DNA from: Phycisphaerae bacterium
GTDB taxonomy: Bacteria > Chloroflexota > Anaerolineae > 4572-78 > J111
Assembly: GCA_028285035.1 (NCBI GenBank)
Contig: JANQQF010000107.1
Span: forward strand, 1-64,000
DNA length: 64,000 bases
Direction: 5' to 3'
Positions 44,734-54,519 of the stretch are shown here, in pieces. The notes below the pieces were generated by a model. The model saw only the letters and a list, made by a program, of their open reading frames with translations, made no database searches and was not told the DNA's origin. The first letter of the stretch is position 1, and each line of letters starts with the position of its first letter. The position numbers and the translations under genes were made by a program.

Positions 44734-46050
44734 ATGAGAAACAAAAATTTTTTTATGTTAGCGCGTTTTGGCAAAACTAGCTTATCCCTATTTTGTGCGG
44801 TAATTTTGGTTGTTGCCAGCTTGGTAATTTTGGAACTAACGGCTCATGCTGGTCGTAGTGCTGGGGCCAATGGATGTGGCACCTTTTCCGATGCGGTTGA
44901 TCTAACTCCAGCACACGACTTCATCATTCCAACCGCCCCTGATCCAGGCGCAGAAAATGATCGACCTTCTGATGGAAAAGAATTGACCATTGGCGTTCTA
45001 ATTCAGGGGGGGTGGAGAACACCATCAGGCGGCTGTAGTGAAGGAAATCAAGTATTCACAGCAACTGCAGATTTACTGTCGTTTGGGTACGCCTATACCC
45101 CAAGCAATCGTTCTGTCTTGACCCATATGGACGGATCTGTTCTCAATATTAGCCACACTGGTTATCTAACCATTGAAAATATGATCCTGCGTAGTGAAGG
45201 GGGCACCATTGAAAAAGGTGGGGGCATTTCAGGCACAATTAGTGGTTCAAGCACCAAATTGCTTATCAAAAATTCAATTATCTCCAATGCCAACGTAACT
45301 AATGAAGGTGGCGGTTTGTATCTTAACGTCCGAAATGGGGCCAAACTCATTATTGAAGACAGCGAAATTGTCAATAATAGCTCTAGTTCAGGCGGTGGCT
45401 TTGAGATTATGGTTTATGATGATAGTGAGGTCGTAATAAAAGGCAGCACATTCTCAAATAACACCGCAAACACAGGCAATGGTGGCGGTGGTCGTATCGT
45501 TATCGACAGCGGAAAAGTTTATGTTCAAGGAAATAATTTTACCAATAACAAAGCAGATGCTGGTAATGGGGGTGGGCTAGCCATCGAAAGTACCGATACC
45601 AGCACAGCTACGGTTATTTTGCAAAATAATACTTACAGCGGAAATAGTGCTATGTCTAGCACTGATTTATACACAAGTGGGACGAAGCTGTTTGTTTTAG
45701 ATCAAAGCATATTCTTACCCGCAATCTTTAATAATGAGAGTGCATTGGCGGCTTCAATTACTGATATTACGTTGAGTGGCAGTACCTATAATGTTCAATT
45801 TTCAACAACAGGCTTTACCCCAGCCTCTGGTCAAACACACATTCACTTCTTCTTTGACACCGTTCCTCGTGAACAGGCCGGTGTACCTGGATCTGGCAAT
45901 TGGCAAATTCACACCGATTCTAACCCGTTTACTGGGTATACCACATCTGATCGACCCCTGGAAGCTAGCCAGTTGTGTGTTCTGGTTGCCAATTCGGATC
46001 ACACAGTTCAACAAGGGACTGGCAATTGTTTCAAATTGCCTGGCTATTAG
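44734..46050 (+). CDS. Secreted parallel beta-helix protein
   Basis: 438 residues. The signal peptide SLFCAVILVVASLVILELTAHA ends near residue 39. The body has short repeats rich in Asn, Gly and Ser: LTIENMILRSEGG, KLLIKNSIISNANVTNEGGG, KLIIEDSEIVNNSSSSGGG, VVIKGSTFSNNTANTGNGGG and VYVQGNNFTNNKADAGNGGG. These are right-handed beta-helix rungs like those of Chlamydia-type polymorphic proteins and polysaccharide lyases. No catalytic motif is evident, so a surface or adhesive role is likely. No LPxTG anchor is visible. Confidence 0.85.
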   Translation: MRNKNFFMLARFGKTSLSLFCAVILVVASLVILELTAHAGRSAGANGCGTFSDAVDLTPAHDFIIPTAPDPGAENDRPSDGKELTIGVLIQGGWRTPSGGCSEGNQVFTATADLLSFGYAYTPSNRSVLTHMDGSVLNISHTGYLTIENMILRSEGGTIEKGGGISGTISGSSTKLLIKNSIISNANVTNEGGGLYLNVRNGAKLIIEDSEIVNNSSSSGGGFEIMVYDDSEVVIKGSTFSNNTANTGNGGGGRIVIDSGKVYVQGNNFTNNKADAGNGGGLAIESTDTSTATVILQNNTYSGNSAMSSTDLYTSGTKLFVLDQSIFLPAIFNNESALAASITDITLSGSTYNVQFSTTGFTPASGQTHIHFFFDTVPREQAGVPGSGNWQIHTDSNPFTGYTTSDRPLEASQLCVLVANSDHTVQQGTGNCFKLPGY

Positions 46051-46068
46051 ATTATAGCTAATTCTCAC

Positions 46069-46103
46069 AAAAAACCTCCATCTGATTAGGTGGAGGTTTT
46101 TTG
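46069..46103 (+). terminator. Terminator after the beta-helix gene
   Basis: A perfect 12-bp stem (aaaaaacctcca / tggaggtttttt) with a 10-nt loop ends the beta-helix transcript. A second inverted repeat (cactgatg / catcagtg, 46123-46154) lies between it and the convergent cyclase gene and may end that transcript. Confidence 0.85.
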
Positions 46104-46202
46104 TTTACTTCTCAATTTTACACACTGATGTAACACATTGCGTTTGCATCAGTGGTCAATTATTTTGATTGACAGCCAATACATCTTCTCTTATACCCAA
46201 AT

Positions 46203-49200
46203 TCACCCCAGACAGGTAATATCTTTCAACTTAAATGAGCCGCCTCGAATGGTGCGGGTCGTGTCTTGAACCCTAAATTCTGGACGCATAACTCCATAGG
46301 CCTGACGATAATAAAGGGGCAACAACGCAATCTCGTCGTAAACTAGCACCTGATCAGCCTGATGATACAAGGCCAACCGATGTTGTTGATCGACCGAACT
46401 AGCCGCTTCTTCGACCAAACGGTCAAATGCTGCACTCTGCCAAGCTAAATCATTCATGGGGCTATTGCTGTGAAACAAGACCCGCAGGATATTGTCAGGA
46501 TCAGGATAATCAGCCAAAAAGCCAATCAAACTTAGTTGTATCTCACCCTTCTCCATCCCTTCAGCCAGTTCATCAAATGACAACCCTTCGATAATGTTGA
46601 CTGATATCCCCAGATGCTTAGACCAACTCTGTTGCAAATACGCAGGTAAACTTCCAAATCCCGGCAGTGCGCCTAATGTCACGGCGTCTGGAATAATCTG
46701 GGCTTGATTTAGGGCAGCCTGTGCTTGGGTGGGGTCAAATTGATGACCGATTTCAGGAGAGTGGCCTGGCATTCCTGGGGGCACCATCCCACCCATCGCT
46801 GGACGTTGAACATTTGCCCACACTTCACGAACTAATTCCTTCTTATTTATGCTCTTGGCAAATGCCTGACGCAGCCAGCGATCATCAAATGGTGCTTGAT
46901 GATGGGAAAATCCAACATAAAAAGTCTCCAAATATTGTACAAAAAATGTGTCCTCTGGATATGTTCGAGGAATATCGGCTTGGTCATCAACAACGGTGTA
47001 ATCCACTTTTTGCTCAACATAAACTTGGAGGTTAGGCTCTAGAAAATGCAAGGCTACCTTCTCAAGATTCCCTTTCATAAAGCTGTGGTAGCGAACATTT
47101 TTCTCCAAAAGAATAGCTTCATCCTGCCAAGCCTCAACCTGAAAGGGACCGTTACAAACCAGGTGTTCAGGGCTAGACCATTGATCTTCTTGCTCCAGAA
47201 TAATGTGTCGCGGTTGAGGATAAGTGATAGAGTGGGCTAGCAAATAAGGGAAATGTCCGGAGGGGACATTCAAAGTCACTTCCAAATTAAGATTGTCAAT
47301 CGCTCGCACAGCAATAGAGCTAGAGTCATCACTCCGACCATAGTGAAAATCTTCGGCCCCAGCAATCACGTACAAATAAGGGGCCATTCCAGCCCCCGTC
47401 TTCGGGTCCAAATTACGACGCCAAGCAAAAACGAAATCGTGAGCAGTTAACGGCACACCATCACTCCATTGCAGATTTTCCCGCAATTGGAATTTATAAG
47501 TTTTGCCACCATCTTCAATACGCCAATATCGGGCCAGAGCTGGAATAATATTCAGCTCGGTATCTAATTCGACCAAACCTTCAAACAAATTATTGATTAC
47601 CTCAAGCTCACCTGACATCTCGCTAAGACCAGGGTCCAATGTACCGACGACTTGCCTTCGAACGGGCAGCCGAAACATTTTTTGATTTATATCTGCCCCA
47701 TCATTCTCAGCCCTATCTTTATCAATCCGAATTTGATCTAACAAATCAAACGCCTGATTGTAGAATTCTTGTGCTCCTTCAAAGTCGAGGGCATTGGCTC
47801 GTACTTGAGCAATTTTCAAATAGGTTCGAGCACGAAGATCCAAATCGGGTGAGACATCTTCAGATTCCTGTTGATCAAGCAGCGAAAGCACTTTGTGATA
47901 GAGGGTTTCAGCTTCTTGGTTTGCATAAAGCAGGCGAGACTGATCAGCGGCCTGTAGGTGATAGGTGATGGCTTGGGCAAAATCTCCAGCCCGTTCATAA
48001 TGAAAGCCGAGCAAGCCAGATTGTTCGGTAATTTGATCAGGGAAGAGTTCGGTCATCGCCTCGGCGACCTGCTGGTGATAGGCTCGGCGTCGTTCATAAA
48101 GGAGGGTGCCGTAGGCGCTCTCTTGAATCAAGATATGCCGAAAGCTATAAGCATCATCATTTGTTTCAATATCGGGTAAAACGTAGTCGCTGTTGACCAA
48201 AATAGGCAACTGGCGTTCAATTTCAGCTTCGCCTTTAGCCAGGACAACGAGAATTCTACTTAAAAAGGTCTTACCGACCACCGAGGCCATCTGCAAGGTG
48301 TGGCGGGCTTCAACCGTTAGGCGATCAATTTGAGCCAAAAGTAAGCCTTGCACAGAGTCGGGCAAATCAAGGGCGTCTATTGTAATGGTGGCTGGGTCAC
48401 CATCCTCATCAAAGATACCTTGCGCTTGTAATGTGCGCACCAATTCAACCAAGAACAGCGGATTACCACCACTTTTTTCGACCAAGTAGCCCCCTAGATG
48501 CTCCGGCAAGTTAGGCAAATGATAGTTGACCAGCTTCATTGCCTCGGTTTCGCTTAAATCATCCAGAAAAATAATGTGAGGTTCAGGGGCGACCTCTGTA
48601 ATTTTGGCATACAAATGCCAGGAGTCCCCCTCGTGAGCCGACCGCGTGCCGATGACAATCAGAAGAGGGTGATCTTGGGGCAACGTTAAAATAGTTTCTA
48701 ATAGCTGAAGTGAGGTGGCATCAATCCACTGTAAATCATCTAAGGCTAATACAATCGGGCGTTGGGCAGCCAACAAAATAAGAAGCTCGCGAATGACTTC
48801 AAACACCTGCCAACGCAGACTCTCCCCAGCCAGACCTTCCAAACGTTGCGCCAGCTCACCATCTAGCGGCAAACTCATAAAACGAGCCAAATAGGGATAG
48901 GTTGACTCCAACCGATTGCTCCCAAAAAGATTAACACAAAATTGATGCAGATAGTCGCTGGCTGCTTCGGGAGATAAGTGTGGGGGTAATTCAATAAGAT
49001 GGCGAATCAAGTCAATAAACAAATAGCCGCTTAGAGTTTGACCATAGGCCAAACAGATTCCCCCGGCCCACAAGGTTGATTTACTTGTCGCATGTCGTAA
49101 ATGTTCGAAGATATGAGTCTTCCCCATCCCTACTTCCCCGACCATCGCTACGACGTTGCCCCCACCATCAGAAAGCCGATTGAGTTGGCGTTGAAGCAAA

Positions 49201-50588
49201 GCCAACTCCTCATCTCGGCCAAATAGGGGCTGCTCTAAATTAGCAATGTGTCCTAAATGAGGTTGGATGGGTTGTGTGGTAAATCCTGTAGCAGCAAACA
49301 CCGAAATGGGTTCTGTCTTTCCTTTAACCTTTATGGTTCCTAAATCAGCGATCTCAAATTCTGAGCCTAATTCCTCTCGAACCGCCGCCTCCATCAGGAT
49401 TTGATGATCAGCCGCATTTTGCATCAAGCGAGCTGAGAGGTTGATTGAGTCACCCATCGTTGTATAGTCGTGTCGATTGGGGGAACCGACCGGCCCAGCA
49501 AATACCCGACCCCGGCTAACCCCGATCCGTTGCATCGTAATAAAGGGCAAACCTTCACAGGCCGTTTGCAGATCCAAGGCACATCGAATGGCCCGAATCT
49601 CCTGCTCCTCCACTAAACGCGGTGCCCCAAAGATGACATGGATCAAGCTTCCCTTGTCCCCCGTAATCAGCCGGTTGAGCCGACCATCGTAGCGAGCAAT
49701 CACCTCCTGGGCCGTGGTAAAGTAGGTTTGGAGTTTTTCGCCGACCTCAGGATCGGTATCGTATTCGATGCCGTGAAATTGAATAAATAGGCTGATGACA
49801 GGTTTTAGTTCGGCCACCTGTTCACGACCAGTAGCCAATGTTTCGTAAATTGCTTGAGGAACATAGGGGATGAGTTGTTCAATGAGCGCCGCTTCCCTGG
49901 TTTTATCCCAAGTTAAGGGTGGCCAAGGTTTAGGTCGGGCAAATCCATCGATCTGACCCACGACAGCGTAATTGTCACGCCATTCATTGGCAGTGACCAC
50001 ACCAGGCAACAGATCCAACGTCGCATCGTCGACCATAATATCACCCGGTTCAGCGTGATGCTCAGCATCCGCCATGCGATCCAAGGTGTCGCCGCCCAAC
50101 ACGTCTTCAAAGCCATACTCAACCAAGCCCAAATTGAATCGCTTGATTGAGCCATAGGTGAATCCAACTTTCATCTTTAGGGTCACGGTCCCGATTGGGG
50201 TGGGAACTTGACCGTGAACTTTGATGGCCTGCTGCATCCGCCAAGCAGAGGTCAAGGCCCGTCGCACCACTGCTGAACGACGCACCCGAGGTTCGCGGGG
50301 ATACCATACGATCAACGCATCGCCGCCAAATTTGATGACACTGCCGCGAAAGGCGTGGATTTCGGCAATCAAGGGGGTAAAAACACCGCTTAGGGCACGA
50401 GTTAACTCCTCGGCCCCAGCATCTGCACTAAGACCGTGGGTCAACGCCTCAGTGAGCGGGGTAAAGCCAGAAATATCGGCGATCAGGGCTATCCCATCCT
50501 CCGGCAAAGATGTGCCTGGGGTGATAATACGCTCAACCCGATCTCGGGGAATATAGCCAGCCAATGCTGGTAGCAATTGAGAAGTCAT
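46203..50588 (-). CDS. Dual class III cyclase - AAA ATPase - TPR - OppA-like fusion protein
   Basis: About 1461 residues (numbered here from the TTG five codons before ATG 50588). Cyclase homology domain 1 (about 35-200) has both metal Asps, D43 in LIADISGF and D95 in KFGGDALI, but lacks the Asn-x3-Arg motif. Domain 2 (about 265-440) lacks the Asps but has N388 and R392 in GDSINLSARL. Together they form one complete active site, as in mammalian C1/C2 pairs. A STAND-like ATPase follows (Walker A GEVGMGKT at 489-496, Walker B IVLALDDLQW), then TPRs (about 850-960). From about residue 976 to the end is a full SBP_bac_5 ligand-binding domain. There is no signal peptide or membrane helix, so ligand sensing is intracellular (inference). 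Confidence 0.88.
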   Translation of the reverse strand: MTSQLLPALAGYIPRDRVERIITPGTSLPEDGIALIADISGFTPLTEALTHGLSADAGAEELTRALSGVFTPLIAEIHAFRGSVIKFGGDALIVWYPREPRVRRSAVVRRALTSAWRMQQAIKVHGQVPTPIGTVTLKMKVGFTYGSIKRFNLGLVEYGFEDVLGGDTLDRMADAEHHAEPGDIMVDDATLDLLPGVVTANEWRDNYAVVGQIDGFARPKPWPPLTWDKTREAALIEQLIPYVPQAIYETLATGREQVAELKPVISLFIQFHGIEYDTDPEVGEKLQTYFTTAQEVIARYDGRLNRLITGDKGSLIHVIFGAPRLVEEQEIRAIRCALDLQTACEGLPFITMQRIGVSRGRVFAGPVGSPNRHDYTTMGDSINLSARLMQNAADHQILMEAAVREELGSEFEIADLGTIKVKGKTEPISVFAATGFTTQPIQPHLGHIANLEQPLFGRDEELALLQRQLNRLSDGGGNVVAMVGEVGMGKTHIFEHLRHATSKSTLWAGGICLAYGQTLSGYLFIDLIRHLIELPPHLSPEAASDYLHQFCVNLFGSNRLESTYPYLARFMSLPLDGELAQRLEGLAGESLRWQVFEVIRELLILLAAQRPIVLALDDLQWIDATSLQLLETILTLPQDHPLLIVIGTRSAHEGDSWHLYAKITEVAPEPHIIFLDDLSETEAMKLVNYHLPNLPEHLGGYLVEKSGGNPLFLVELVRTLQAQGIFDEDGDPATITIDALDLPDSVQGLLLAQIDRLTVEARHTLQMASVVGKTFLSRILVVLAKGEAEIERQLPILVNSDYVLPDIETNDDAYSFRHILIQESAYGTLLYERRRAYHQQVAEAMTELFPDQITEQSGLLGFHYERAGDFAQAITYHLQAADQSRLLYANQEAETLYHKVLSLLDQQESEDVSPDLDLRARTYLKIAQVRANALDFEGAQEFYNQAFDLLDQIRIDKDRAENDGADINQKMFRLPVRRQVVGTLDPGLSEMSGELEVINNLFEGLVELDTELNIIPALARYWRIEDGGKTYKFQLRENLQWSDGVPLTAHDFVFAWRRNLDPKTGAGMAPYLYVIAGAEDFHYGRSDDSSSIAVRAIDNLNLEVTLNVPSGHFPYLLAHSITYPQPRHIILEQEDQWSSPEHLVCNGPFQVEAWQDEAILLEKNVRYHSFMKGNLEKVALHFLEPNLQVYVEQKVDYTVVDDQADIPRTYPEDTFFVQYLETFYVGFSHHQAPFDDRWLRQAFAKSINKKELVREVWANVQRPAMGGMVPPGMPGHSPEIGHQFDPTQAQAALNQAQIIPDAVTLGALPGFGSLPAYLQQSWSKHLGISVNIIEGLSFDELAEGMEKGEIQLSLIGFLADYPDPDNILRVLFHSNSPMNDLAWQSAAFDRLVEEAASSVDQQHRLALYHQADQVLVYDEIALLPLYYRQAYGVMRPEFRVQDTTRTIRGGSFKLKDITCLG

Positions 50589-50796
50589 GATCTCCCAAAT
50601 CAATTATGGATCATGAATGATGAAGTTTTACTTTTAAAGTTTATATTCACCATTCACAATTCACAATTCACAATTAATAAGATGCCCTACCTTAAGTTAT
50701 ACCACAAATCTCCCTACTTTTAGATGGACTTTTGTTCCTAAAACGACGTGATCGTGGTAGAATTTCTGTTATTCATTAATATGAAAGGACATTCTT

Positions 50797-52170
50797 ATGC
50801 GCGACGACGCTTTACAATACGCCAAAACTAATCAAGCTGATATACTTGGGGATTTACAAGATCTCCTCCGTATTCCCAGCATCAGCACCCTACCCAGTCA
50901 TAATGATGACATCGAACGAGCGGCTCAGTGGCTAGTGGATCACTTGACCGCCATCGGCTTAGATAACGCCAAAATTATGCCAACGCCGGGCAAGCCGGTT
51001 GTGTATGCTGACTGGCTCCATGCTGGCCCGGATACGCCGACATTGCTGGTCTACGGACACTATGACGTCCAACCTGTTGATCCGGTGGAAGAATGGCTGA
51101 CCCCTCCTTTTGAGCCGACGGTGAAAGATGAAAAGCTTTTTTGCCGAGGGGCCACTGATGATAAAGGGCAGATGTATGTTCACATCGCCGCCGTTGAAGC
51201 GTACCTAAAATCAACCGGCAAGCTTCCCCTGAACATCAAATTTATGTTGGAGGGTGAGGAAGAAACGGGTAGCCCCAACTTAGGACCATTTGTGGAAGAA
51301 CATCAGGAATTGTTCAAAGCGGATGCTGCTGTCATCTCTGATACCCACATGACCGACCCGCAAACGCCCGTCATTGTCACCGGTGTCCGTGGCTTGACCT
51401 ATATGGAGTTCACACTGCGGGGGTCTAGCCAAGATTTACACTCGGGAATGTATGGTGGGGTGGTTGAAAACCCGCTCAACGCCATCGCCAAAATGTTGGC
51501 TGATATGCGAAATCCTGATGGGACAATCGCTATTCCTGGCTTTTATGACAAAGTGCGCGATTTGTCTGAGGCAGAACGTGAGATAGTGAATGATAACGCC
51601 ATCACGGCTGAGGAAATCAAGAAAGAAACCGGCGCGCCCGTCGTTTGGGGGGATGCCAACTTCACAATTCCAGAACGAATCGGCACCCGCCCCACCCTTG
51701 ATGTTCACGGCATCAAAGGTGGATTTATCGATCCTGGCTCCAAGACAGTCATTCCCGCTGTCGCCTCGGCCAAGGTTAGTATGCGATTGGCACCGGATCA
51801 AGACTGTGACGAAATTGCCCAACTGTTCAGGGATTATGTACAACAAGCTTGTCCTGACACAATGGAGATCACAGTTGTAGATTTGGCCCACGCGCAGCCC
51901 GCCGTCGTTGATACCTCGGCCCCAGCCATCGAAGCCGCCGCCGAAGCCTACGAGATTTGTTTTGGCAATCGCCCGATTTACAAGCGTGAGGGGGGTACGC
52001 TGCCGATTGTGGGGATGATCAACAAAGTGTTGCAAGCCCCTGTGGTGATGATGGGTTTTGGCCTGCCCGATGACAATTTGCACGCGCCCAATGAAAAATT
52101 CTCATTGGGCAACTTCTACAAAGGTATTGACACGGCCATTCATTTCTATGATATCTTGGGCAATCAATGA
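50797..52170 (+). CDS. M20-family dipeptidase/deacylase
   Basis: 457 residues with ribosome site gaaagga. Metal-ligand motifs include YGHYDVQPVDP (His/Asp), GATDDKGQ (bridging Asp), EGEEETGS (Glu pair) and a late HAPNEKFSLGNF. The dimerisation (lid) domain lies in the middle. This is the M20 dipeptidase type (carnosinase/PepV-like) that hydrolyses dipeptides or N-acyl amino acids in the cytoplasm with two Zn ions. It fits with the peptide importer elsewhere in the window. The upstream spacer contains a short cacaatt tandem repeat. Confidence 0.92.
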   Translation: MRDDALQYAKTNQADILGDLQDLLRIPSISTLPSHNDDIERAAQWLVDHLTAIGLDNAKIMPTPGKPVVYADWLHAGPDTPTLLVYGHYDVQPVDPVEEWLTPPFEPTVKDEKLFCRGATDDKGQMYVHIAAVEAYLKSTGKLPLNIKFMLEGEEETGSPNLGPFVEEHQELFKADAAVISDTHMTDPQTPVIVTGVRGLTYMEFTLRGSSQDLHSGMYGGVVENPLNAIAKMLADMRNPDGTIAIPGFYDKVRDLSEAEREIVNDNAITAEEIKKETGAPVVWGDANFTIPERIGTRPTLDVHGIKGGFIDPGSKTVIPAVASAKVSMRLAPDQDCDEIAQLFRDYVQQACPDTMEITVVDLAHAQPAVVDTSAPAIEAAAEAYEICFGNRPIYKREGGTLPIVGMINKVLQAPVVMMGFGLPDDNLHAPNEKFSLGNFYKGIDTAIHFYDILGNQ

Positions 52171-52181
52171 TTGGGTAATCA

Positions 52182-52997
52182 ATGAGCCGATATGACCACA
52201 TCTATTTAGCCCCCCACTACGATGATATTGCCTTGTCGTGTGGCGGGGCGATTCATCAACAGGTTTCGTCAGGCGAGACGGTCCTGGGTATCACCGTCTG
52301 TGCGGCTGAACCTGCCGCAAGCACGCCGCTATCGCCGTTCGCTCAACGTCTACATGAAAGCTGGGGTGATTTTGAGCAAATGGTGGCTATCCGAAGAGCT
52401 GAGGATCAAGCGGCAATGGCAGCCTTGGGGATTGATTATCACCACTTACATTTCACCGATTGTATTTATCGCGGCAATTTTGAGACAGGCCAGTGGTATT
52501 ACAACGATGTCACCGCCATCTTCAGCGACATCCACCCTGCCGATTTGCAACTGGCCGAAGAAATCGCAGAGACTATTCGCAGCCTGATTTCGACCTCTCC
52601 CGACGCCACCTTGTATGCCCCACTGACCGTCGGCCATCATGTCGATCACCAACTCACCCACGCTGCCGCCCGCATTTTGGCAAAAGACGGCTGGTCTGTC
52701 ATCTTCTACGAGGATTACCCCTACGCCTCGCCTGACTATCCTTATATCCACCCCGACGAGCAACAGCCCTACACCGTAGCCGCCATTCTCGAGGGGATGG
52801 CTGAGGATCAGTGGCAGCCTCAACTTCGATCGCTATCCGAAGCGGACCTCAAGGTCAAAATCGATAGCATCCGTGCTTACGCCTCGCAACTACAGATGCT
52901 CTTTGGCGGCGAGGCGGAGATGGAGCGACTGGTGCGAGAGTATGGATTGTGGGTTGGAGAAGGGCAGCTAGCCGAGCGGACATGGGTGATTGGGTGA
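52182..52997 (+). CDS. PIG-L/LmbE-family deacetylase
   Basis: 271 residues, starting 11 bases after the dipeptidase stop, so probably in the same transcript. The Zn motif is APHYDDIALSCGG (a HxDD variant of HPDDE), and the second ligand motif is GHHVDHQLTH. LmbE/PIG-L enzymes remove N-acetyl groups from sugars in lipid or thiol biosynthesis, such as mycothiol, bacillithiol or GlcNAc-lipid. The second acidic residue of HPDDE is Ile here. The substrate is unknown. Confidence 0.85.
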   Translation: MSRYDHIYLAPHYDDIALSCGGAIHQQVSSGETVLGITVCAAEPAASTPLSPFAQRLHESWGDFEQMVAIRRAEDQAAMAALGIDYHHLHFTDCIYRGNFETGQWYYNDVTAIFSDIHPADLQLAEEIAETIRSLISTSPDATLYAPLTVGHHVDHQLTHAAARILAKDGWSVIFYEDYPYASPDYPYIHPDEQQPYTVAAILEGMAEDQWQPQLRSLSEADLKVKIDSIRAYASQLQMLFGGEAEMERLVREYGLWVGEGQLAERTWVIG

Positions 52998-53168
52998 GTT
53001 ACTTTAAACTCCCCAGAAAATAGAGTAACACAGGCTTCTTCAAGCTTCACTAAATAATCGAAGCCCTCCCCTAACCCCTGCCCAGGGAGGGGAACTGGCT
53101 CCCTCAAAGAACCTAGCGACATGTGGATGATGGATAAGCGCGAAGCTCCGAGACACTATTGGATACCT

Positions 53169-53879
53169 ATGAAAGATGATATAATTTACGATCCCAATTA
53201 CGTTCGCTCGCTTTTCAATGAAATGGCGGGAACTTACGGGATTGTCAATCTTTTTTCCTCGTTCGGCTTTACATTTTTGTGGCGACGACAATGTGTTCGT
53301 TCAATCACGGTCGAACCCCAATCGACCATCCTCGATTTGATGACAGGGATGGGGGAACTCTGTACAGAACTTAGCCAGTTGCTAAACTCAAGCGGAGAGC
53401 TTATTGGCCTAGATATTTCACCAGTAATGTGCCGCCAGGCTGAAAAGCATAGTTTCCATCACACATATCGCGTCATCGAGGCTGACGCCCTAGCTAGCCC
53501 AATTGAAGACTCTTCCATTGACTATGTCTTTTCTTCATTCGGACTAAAAACCTTTAGTCACGACCAATTGGCAAGATTGGCGTCAGAGGTCAATCGGGTC
53601 CTCCGGCCGGGTGGTGAGTTCGCCTTTCTCGAAATCTCAGTGCCATCAAATCGTTTACTTCAGGCACCATACTTATTTTATCTAAGACACATTATTCCGC
53701 TGCTGGGTCGACTCTTTTTAGGTAATCCAGAAAACTATCGGATGCTTGGGGTCTACACTATTGCCTTTGGCAACTGTAGGACCGTGGCTGAATTATTCAC
53801 CGCAAATAATCTAGACGTAGAACTTAAATCGTATTTTTTTGGCTGCGCTACTGGTATCGTTGGTTGTAAACCCCTGTGA
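53169..53879 (+). CDS. UbiE-like SAM-dependent methyltransferase
   Basis: About 236 residues from ATG 53169 (MKDDIIYDPNYVRSLFNEMA); a longer start at 53121 is possible. Motif I is ILDLMTGMGELCTEL, with the usual Gly-rich loop as MTGMGE. IGLDISP follows and the mid-domain motif is DYVFSSFGLKTFSHDQLARL, similar to the UbiE/COQ5 and Methyltransf_11 families. The substrate is unknown. The upstream 120 bases contain a GC-rich hairpin (ccctcccc...ggggaggg) that may end the PIG-L transcript. Confidence 0.8.
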   Translation: MKDDIIYDPNYVRSLFNEMAGTYGIVNLFSSFGFTFLWRRQCVRSITVEPQSTILDLMTGMGELCTELSQLLNSSGELIGLDISPVMCRQAEKHSFHHTYRVIEADALASPIEDSSIDYVFSSFGLKTFSHDQLARLASEVNRVLRPGGEFAFLEISVPSNRLLQAPYLFYLRHIIPLLGRLFLGNPENYRMLGVYTIAFGNCRTVAELFTANNLDVELKSYFFGCATGIVGCKPL

Positions 53880-53919
53880 TAATATTCAGTAATCGTGTAA
53901 ATATTGACACCACCTGATA

Positions 53920-54519
53920 ACATCGACTAATCAAAACGCACTTAATACGCTACTTAAAACGCTAGCTGATGTCTACAAGGCCGAAGGTCGTCCTGGTGGC
54001 CATATGGCCTACAGGGCATTACTTGCCGCGCAAACTCAGGAATTTCGCAGCCTAAACAGACTCACCTCTCCCGCTGACCTCATTCAACGAGCCTGTGCTT
54101 AAAAAAACGCCTTACTGTGGGCCGATTTGATCTTATCTTTCTGGCACTTGTTTCACTGGGAAAGTTGGGGGGGAGGGCATCTGGCTGAAGACGTGTCAGC
54201 TAATCTGTATACCACCGAACTCGTTGGGCCAGATGGTCATTTTGAGAACCCCAACGTTCGGGTGGGCTTGCTCGTCTCTGAGACCCAGACCGATTATCCG
54301 CTGTCCAGCCATTCGGGCGAGGAAACCTACTATGTCATCTCAGACGAAGCTGAGTGGTGTCTTGAAAATGATGATGTTTACCACGTGCATTCATCCGGCA
54401 CGTTCATTCACCATCCAGCGTGGGTACCACACGGTCGGCGCACCTTGGGCGAGGTCTTTCTGGGCGCGTGGCGGTGGAGTGGTGATCTGGATTTGGGTAG
54501 TTTTCGGGTGAATAATTAG
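53920..54519 (+). pseudogene. Decayed DMSP-lyase-like cupin
   Basis: One continuous frame runs from about 53920 to 54519 but has an in-frame TAA at 54100 and no good start (ATA where ATG is expected). Upstream of the stop it reads as a helical region (NALNTLLKTLADVYKAEG ... SLNRLTSPADLIQRACA); downstream it is a cupin (YPLSSHSGEETYYVISDEA, TFIHHPAWVPHGRRT, GAWRWSGDLD). Helix-then-cupin, with the HSxxE and PHxxRT ligand motifs, fits dimethylsulfoniopropionate-lyase-type cupins. The usual first metal His (HxH) is Ser here. The TTG at 54127 could still start a truncated 130-residue cupin. The missing start, nonsense codon and lost ligand together point to true decay. Confidence 0.55.

Noticed and set aside
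46203..50588. Possible transposon or phage origin for the giant fusion gene
   Set aside because: No terminal repeats, integrase or composition change are visible; domains and linkers look native to the genome.
50640..50690. Tandem cacaatt repeat as a CRISPR or origin
   Set aside because: Only three short copies without spacers; simple sequence repeat.
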